DNA from: Lysinibacillus contaminans
Lineage (GTDB): Bacteria; Bacillota; Bacilli; Bacillales_A; Planococcaceae
NCBI RefSeq assembly: GCF_001278945.1
Contig: NZ_LGRV01000007.1
Location: 52,842-116,841 of the forward strand
DNA: 64,000 nucleotides
Direction of reading: 5' to 3'
Shown: positions 60,284 to 64,000 of the stretch, piece after piece
Position numbering within the stretch: position 1 is the stretch's first letter
Layout of the letters: every line of letters begins with the position of its first letter
The notes under the pieces: generated by a model
What the model was told of the DNA's origin: nothing
Databases searched by the model: none
Seen by the model: only the letters and a program-made list of their open reading frames with translations
Program-made: the position numbers and the translations under genes

Positions 60284-60934
60284 TTATTGTAACACTTTGC
60301 TTCGGTTTTCGGAATATTGTTGAATGCTGAGTGCAATGAGTAGTTGTGCGCTATAATAGGTCAGCATAATAACTTCGTGTGAATAGGGTAGCGGCATTAC
60401 AAATTTATTAATAGCTAAATAGGAATCGGATGAAATAAACAATAAGGCACCCATCAATGCTAATGTGGATCCAGTTCGAATGGACGTCCAGCCCATTATT
60501 AAAATAACAGAAATATAAGCGAGTACTGCAACTGTTAGTATCGCATCACCGGAAGTAAATACTGTACCAGCGATCCATGCACCCATTATCACACCATACG
60601 TTAAGAGGACGACCTTAGCCCAAGTGGGTATTTTTCGTTCATTTGTACTAGCAAAGGCAAAAATATAAAAAACATGCCCAATTAAAAAGCTAGTAAGTCC
60701 GAATAAAAACCATTGCAATGTATAGTCACCAATCATACAAAAAACAAGCCCGACAATAATGAGTAGCTGATATTTTTTAGCATGTGGTGCTTTTTGTATA
60801 GCTGCCAGAATAATAATGAGAATCATAGGAATGACTTTAAAGATGAGCGTCAACTCCTCAGAAATACGGGAAAAGAAAAAAATATAGTAAAAACCGAATA
60901 AAATAATACAGCTGATTAATAATTTTTTTGTCAC
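60284..60934 (-). CDS. YhhN-family lysoplasmalogenase-like membrane protein
   Basis: This 216-residue protein has eight hydrophobic segments and the YhhN/TMEM86 hallmarks: VFCMIGDYTLQWFLFG, FLIGHVFYIFAFAS and LMGALLFISSDSYLAINKF. The eukaryotic relative hydrolyses lysoplasmalogen; the bacterial role is less clear. A GTG at 60934 spaced from GAGAGGAG is preferred over a TTG that abuts the site. It precedes pepT with a 30-bp gap, so the two are probably one transcript. Confidence 0.85.
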   Translation of the reverse strand: MTKKLLISCIILFGFYYIFFFSRISEELTLIFKVIPMILIIILAAIQKAPHAKKYQLLIIVGLVFCMIGDYTLQWFLFGLTSFLIGHVFYIFAFASTNERKIPTWAKVVLLTYGVIMGAWIAGTVFTSGDAILTVAVLAYISVILIMGWTSIRTGSTLALMGALLFISSDSYLAINKFVMPLPYSHEVIMLTYYSAQLLIALSIQQYSENRSKVLQ

Positions 60935-61191
60935 GTTGTTCAACTCCTCTCACATGAAATTCACCATATTTCTAAGAATACCATTGTAATTACCTTCATT
61001 ATAGTAAATGTTTTATACCGAAAGTGTAATAGCGAGAATAAAATACGCCAACTTCAATAAGTAGTAAAATAATGATAAGGACTACGGACCTAATTACACT
61101 AAAGCATAATTAATATTATTTTTATGATTGAAACTTTTACGGTATGTAATCGTAAATAAGTTAGACAGTAGGTTAAGGAAGGGTGAAAAGA

Positions 61192-62871
61192 ATGATCAAG
61201 TTGCTTCTTGCATCGGCAGTCATTGCATTAATTGCGAGCGTATTATTAACGCCGCTTATAACGAAAAAAAGAGAAGAAGGAAAATCTAAAAAAGTAATTG
61301 GTTACTTTTTTATTGGAACTTTTATTCTTGGATTCTTGGCAACAGGGATTACACTATATGTCACGAAAATTGACGTGAATTGGCTCGTTTTTTGGCCAGC
61401 TATAATTGTACTAACATTAGCGGGTGCTTTTCTTGCGAGTGGAATTGAACGCAAAATCAAAGGCATTCTATTTTTAGCAAGCTTAGTCGTTGCTGGCTAT
61501 GTATTATCAGCACCGCTTTGGAATGCTGATGACAAATACCAGTCAGCAGAAATGAAAGCAGAGGTCGAAATTAAACCATTCGATGAAACACAGACTCCTG
61601 CGAGCGTTCCACCAAAATTCGTGCGCAATAAAATGAAAAAAGCATTTGGTCAAGTGCCCAATACAAGTTACTATGAGCTAGGTCGTTTACAAATTCAAAA
61701 GGTAGATGGTAAGTATGTCTATATCGCACCAGTGGAATTTTCAGGCTTCTTTAAGTGGATGAACGGAGATACAACACCTGGTTACTTCACAATGAGTGCA
61801 ACAGACTCTACTGATAATCCGAAATTTGTGGCGCAGGAAATGAAATATGTCCCTTCTGCGTATTTAAATAAAAACTTAGAGCGTCATATGCGTCTACAAC
61901 ATCCATTCCTTATTTACTACGGAGATGTACAACTTGAAGTCGATGATGATGGCAAACCTTACTATATCCGTTCTTACGGTGAATTTATCTCAGCACGTAA
62001 TGGTTTTGATGTTCAAGGAATCGTACTAGTCGATGCATTATCTGGTAAAACAGAAGTAATTAAGCTTGCAGATGTACCAGAATTTATAGACGGGGCAGTA
62101 TCACCTGAAACAGTAAGTCTGCAAAATAGCTATTATGGAAAATATGTACATGGTTATTGGAATAGTTTATTTGGGAAAAAAGATGTGAAGTTACCTTCAG
62201 ATGAAGGAACAGAATCAAATGTCAGCCCGATTTTTAATGAAAACGGAGAAATGTATTACTTCACAGATTTCACAAGTCCTAAAGAGGGTGTCGATTCGAT
62301 GCTTGGGTATTCTTTAACGAACGCTAGAACAGGACAGGCGACATATTATACGGGTAACCGAGATGCATCGTATATGGATTCGCAAGGTGCATTGCAAATT
62401 ATTGAGAAGAAATTTATCGAGAAAAAATGGACAGGGGAAATGCCTGTACTATATAACTTCTACGGTGAAGCGAGCTGGCTAACGGCCGTACTAGATGCGA
62501 ATGGTTTCTTGCAAAATTATTTCATCGTATCAGCAGCAAATCCTGAGATTTCAGCGTATGCTACGACACCTAAAGAAGCGTTGAAATTATATAAAACAGC
62601 GTTAAGTCGAGGTAGTAGTACAGTTGAAGGCAGTTCTAGTGCCGAGGAGAAAAATGTAAGTGGCAAAGTGCAGCGGGTTTATAAGGAGCGACTTGGGGAT
62701 TTTACAGTGGTATCGTTCTTATTAGATAACGGTAAAAATTACTTAGTCAGTGCGGAAACGGAGCCACTTTCAATCTATTTACAAGTAGGTGATGAAGTAT
62801 TGGTGACCTACGGAGATACAGGAGAGCAATTCCTACCAGTTCGTACACTCATCATTAAAGGTTTACAATAG
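61192..62871 (+). CDS. Large membrane-anchored protein of unknown function
   Basis: This 559-residue protein has four membrane helices in the first 110 residues, then a long soluble part of about 450 residues, probably outside the cell. Landmarks are SAPLWNADDKYQSAEMKAEV, YIAPVEFSGFFKWMNGDTTP, YYIRSYGEFISARNGFDVQG, VDALSGKTEVIKLADVPEFI and a C-terminal OB-like segment (SGKVQRVYKERLGDFTVVSF). A serine-rich linker precedes that last part. I know similar Bacillales proteins but no function. The ATG at 61192 follows AAGGAAGGGTG. Confidence 0.65.
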   Translation: MIKLLLASAVIALIASVLLTPLITKKREEGKSKKVIGYFFIGTFILGFLATGITLYVTKIDVNWLVFWPAIIVLTLAGAFLASGIERKIKGILFLASLVVAGYVLSAPLWNADDKYQSAEMKAEVEIKPFDETQTPASVPPKFVRNKMKKAFGQVPNTSYYELGRLQIQKVDGKYVYIAPVEFSGFFKWMNGDTTPGYFTMSATDSTDNPKFVAQEMKYVPSAYLNKNLERHMRLQHPFLIYYGDVQLEVDDDGKPYYIRSYGEFISARNGFDVQGIVLVDALSGKTEVIKLADVPEFIDGAVSPETVSLQNSYYGKYVHGYWNSLFGKKDVKLPSDEGTESNVSPIFNENGEMYYFTDFTSPKEGVDSMLGYSLTNARTGQATYYTGNRDASYMDSQGALQIIEKKFIEKKWTGEMPVLYNFYGEASWLTAVLDANGFLQNYFIVSAANPEISAYATTPKEALKLYKTALSRGSSTVEGSSSAEEKNVSGKVQRVYKERLGDFTVVSFLLDNGKNYLVSAETEPLSIYLQVGDEVLVTYGDTGEQFLPVRTLIIKGLQ

Positions 62872-62873
62872 AC

Positions 62874-62919
62874 AAAAAGACGATCAGAGCAATGTACTGT
62901 TGCGGTGATCGTCTTTTTT
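62874..62919 (+). terminator. Terminator (probably bidirectional)
   Basis: AAAAAGACGATC pairs with GATCGTCTTTTT, with GCAA/TTGC inside, between convergent genes. Confidence 0.85.
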
Positions 62920-63344
62920 CATGTTGTTTGGGAGGTGATGTATTGCAGCATCTTTTCTTTATGGTTGGCAAATAGCACTGGTGCATGGTCATTCAAAGCT
63001 AGAATCTCCTCGATATATCCTTCAAGTAATTGTTTTTCATAGTCAAATGATTTAGCCGTTTCATTTGTTAATATGAATTCTATAAGAATTGAATGCAGTA
63101 CGACAACCTCTAAATTTTGAGAATTAGTGATGAATTTCAAATTTAAAATAGTAGTATGTACAACATATTTATTTACGTAATCAAGGGCATCATGGTATTG
63201 AGTTAAGTCAATATGCTCTTCAATCCGTTTTCTTAAAATCGTGCATTCATTATTTAAGTCTTGAATTTTTAAAAACAAGCCTCTAACAGTTCGTTTATGT
63301 TGCTGTTCTAAGGTACGAGCAAGATGTTTATCTAAATAGGACAC
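62919..63344 (-). CDS. Helical hypothetical protein
   Basis: This 141-residue protein appears almost wholly helical, beginning SYLDKHLARTLEQQHKRTVR and continuing FLKIQDLNNECTILRKRIEE with heptad-like spacing. No cysteine pair, signal peptide or membrane helix is seen. The start is GTG at 63344, about ten bases after GGAG. I do not recognise a family; it is monocistronic. Confidence 0.55.
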   Translation of the reverse strand: MSYLDKHLARTLEQQHKRTVRGLFLKIQDLNNECTILRKRIEEHIDLTQYHDALDYVNKYVVHTTILNLKFITNSQNLEVVVLHSILIEFILTNETAKSFDYEKQLLEGYIEEILALNDHAPVLFANHKEKMLQYITSQTT

Positions 63345-63498
63345 TTTAGTACATCTCCTTTCGAAATAGAGGTCCTACTTTTAATATTAATGGAATTGTT
63401 GGAAAAGAAAAGAGTCTATTTGGTTAATCTGCTTTTGTAATACGCGTATGGATCTGGACAAAAGTACTATTTTCGATTGGATATTTTTTCATAACATA

Positions 63499-63534
63499 AA
63501 AATATGGAGCTATTATCTTTCAATAGTAACTCCA
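63499..63534 (-). terminator. Terminator of the nitroreductase gene
   Basis: On the minus strand TGGAGTTACTATT pairs with GATAATAGCTCCA, followed by TATTTTT. Confidence 0.7.
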
Positions 63535-63546
63535 CACTTAAAATAA

Positions 63547-64000
63547 TCACTTCCAATTAAACCCTTTGTTTGCTAAAAAATCTTTAATAAACGGACGACG
63601 TTGTTCGATTAAGAAATCAGCCATTTGCTTTGTCCAATTATCGATTTTACGATTAGAGGAGCGGCTATTATAGTAAGCTTCCATTGTTTCGTTGTAAGCT
63701 GGTAAAAGTTCCTCGTATTTTTCTATATTATATTCATTTTCATGTAGTACAGCTGCCACTGGTAAACGAGGCTTTACTTCATTACGACGTGATGGTACGC
63801 CAATCGTTAAGCCAAATAGCGGGAATACGTAGTCTGGTAGATTAAACAGCTCGCTAATTTCCTCTGGTTTGTTACGTACACCGCCAATATAGCAAATGCC
63901 GTAACCCATAGATTCTGCTGCAATGACGAAGTTTTGTGCGAATAGGGATACGTCTGCAACACCAACAAGTACGTTTTCTGCTGAATCCGCGACGATGTCA
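63547..64000 (-). CDS. Nitroreductase-family NADPH oxidoreductase, C-terminal part (5' end beyond window)
   Basis: The minus strand is open from 64000 (DIVADSAENVLVGVADVSLF) to TAA at 63547, about 150 residues. AAESMGYGICYIGGVRNKPE, LFNLPDYVFPLFGLTIGVPS and KPRLPVAAVLHENEY are typical of the NfsA/NfrA (oxygen-insensitive, FMN-dependent NADPH reductase) family. The N-terminal flavin-binding half lies outside. Relatives reduce nitro compounds, quinones or flavin. Confidence 0.88.
   Translation of the reverse strand, partial: DIVADSAENVLVGVADVSLFAQNFVIAAESMGYGICYIGGVRNKPEEISELFNLPDYVFPLFGLTIGVPSRRNEVKPRLPVAAVLHENEYNIEKYEELLPAYNETMEAYYNSRSSNRKIDNWTKQMADFLIEQRRPFIKDFLANKGFNWK

Noticed and set aside
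61137..61157. TTTACG...CGTAAA inverted pair before the gene at 61192 as an operator
   Set aside because: Only six-base arms in AT-rich DNA; too likely by chance to list as a feature.

Overview
The window is low-GC Firmicutes DNA. The T-box leader, Bacillus-type Shine-Dalgarno sites, frequent TTG/GTG starts, strong intrinsic terminators, a yqhH-yqhG pair, EcsC, YjfB, PepT and a TAXI-TRAP operon point to Bacillales, most likely a Lysinibacillus-like bacterium. It looks chromosomal. I saw no rRNA, tRNA, CRISPR array, phage module or intact transposase.

Layout. 0-11.6 kb: MFS transporters (one under a T-box), an ECF sigma/membrane anti-sigma pair, a quinone oxidoreductase, EcsC, a decayed MocR regulator, a GNAT, an ATP-grasp enzyme, and an ABC exporter with a LytTR regulator that carries a degenerate ABC domain. 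12.3-19.2 kb: a catabolic block (alpha/beta hydrolase, CMD-like protein, two-subunit CoA-transferase, thiolase, AtoE transporter, second CMD-like protein) laid out like the lower beta-ketoadipate pathway but paired with a short-chain fatty-acid transporter. 19.2-24.3 kb: a ribokinase/nucleoside hydrolase/DcuC-type transporter operon whose LacI regulator is truncated, a chemoreceptor fragment, and an internally duplicated AhpD-like gene. 25.5-35.9 kb: yqhHG, LysE exporter, SDR, ArsR-SRPBCC pair with a palindromic operator, NupC, acyl-ACP desaturase, ClC channel.

36-41.6 kb is the accessory region. An IS256-type transposase relic is followed by six small plus-strand genes (Imm26-like, tubby-like, DUF3953, DUF1878, a secreted orphan, DUF3885). 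They alternate with copies of a palindromic repeat (core TTCAACTAACGGGG / GTTAGTTGAA), giving a gene-repeat-gene order like a cassette array. Two genes also lie between 31-bp inverted repeats. A nearly identical 56-bp block, each copy followed on the minus strand by a terminator, lies at both edges and may mark a small RNA family.

41.9-64 kb: PhnA/YjdM, zf-HC2 protein, YfbR-like phosphohydrolase, 3D/LysM wall protein, Cu/Zn-SOD lipoprotein, TAXI-TRAP operon, M20 amidohydrolase, dipeptide epimerase, a GNAT-nucleoside hydrolase fusion, FhuF-like reductase, DUF4395, a Fur-box-controlled candidate sRNA with a C6 loop, a secreted-protein gene split by one in-frame stop, a DMT exporter, PepT, YhhN, a membrane protein and a partial nitroreductase. 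Four degenerate copies of a second dispersed repeat are scattered across the window.

Gene identities come from reading the translations by eye. No database search was run, so family names for DUF-type proteins are recollections to be checked.
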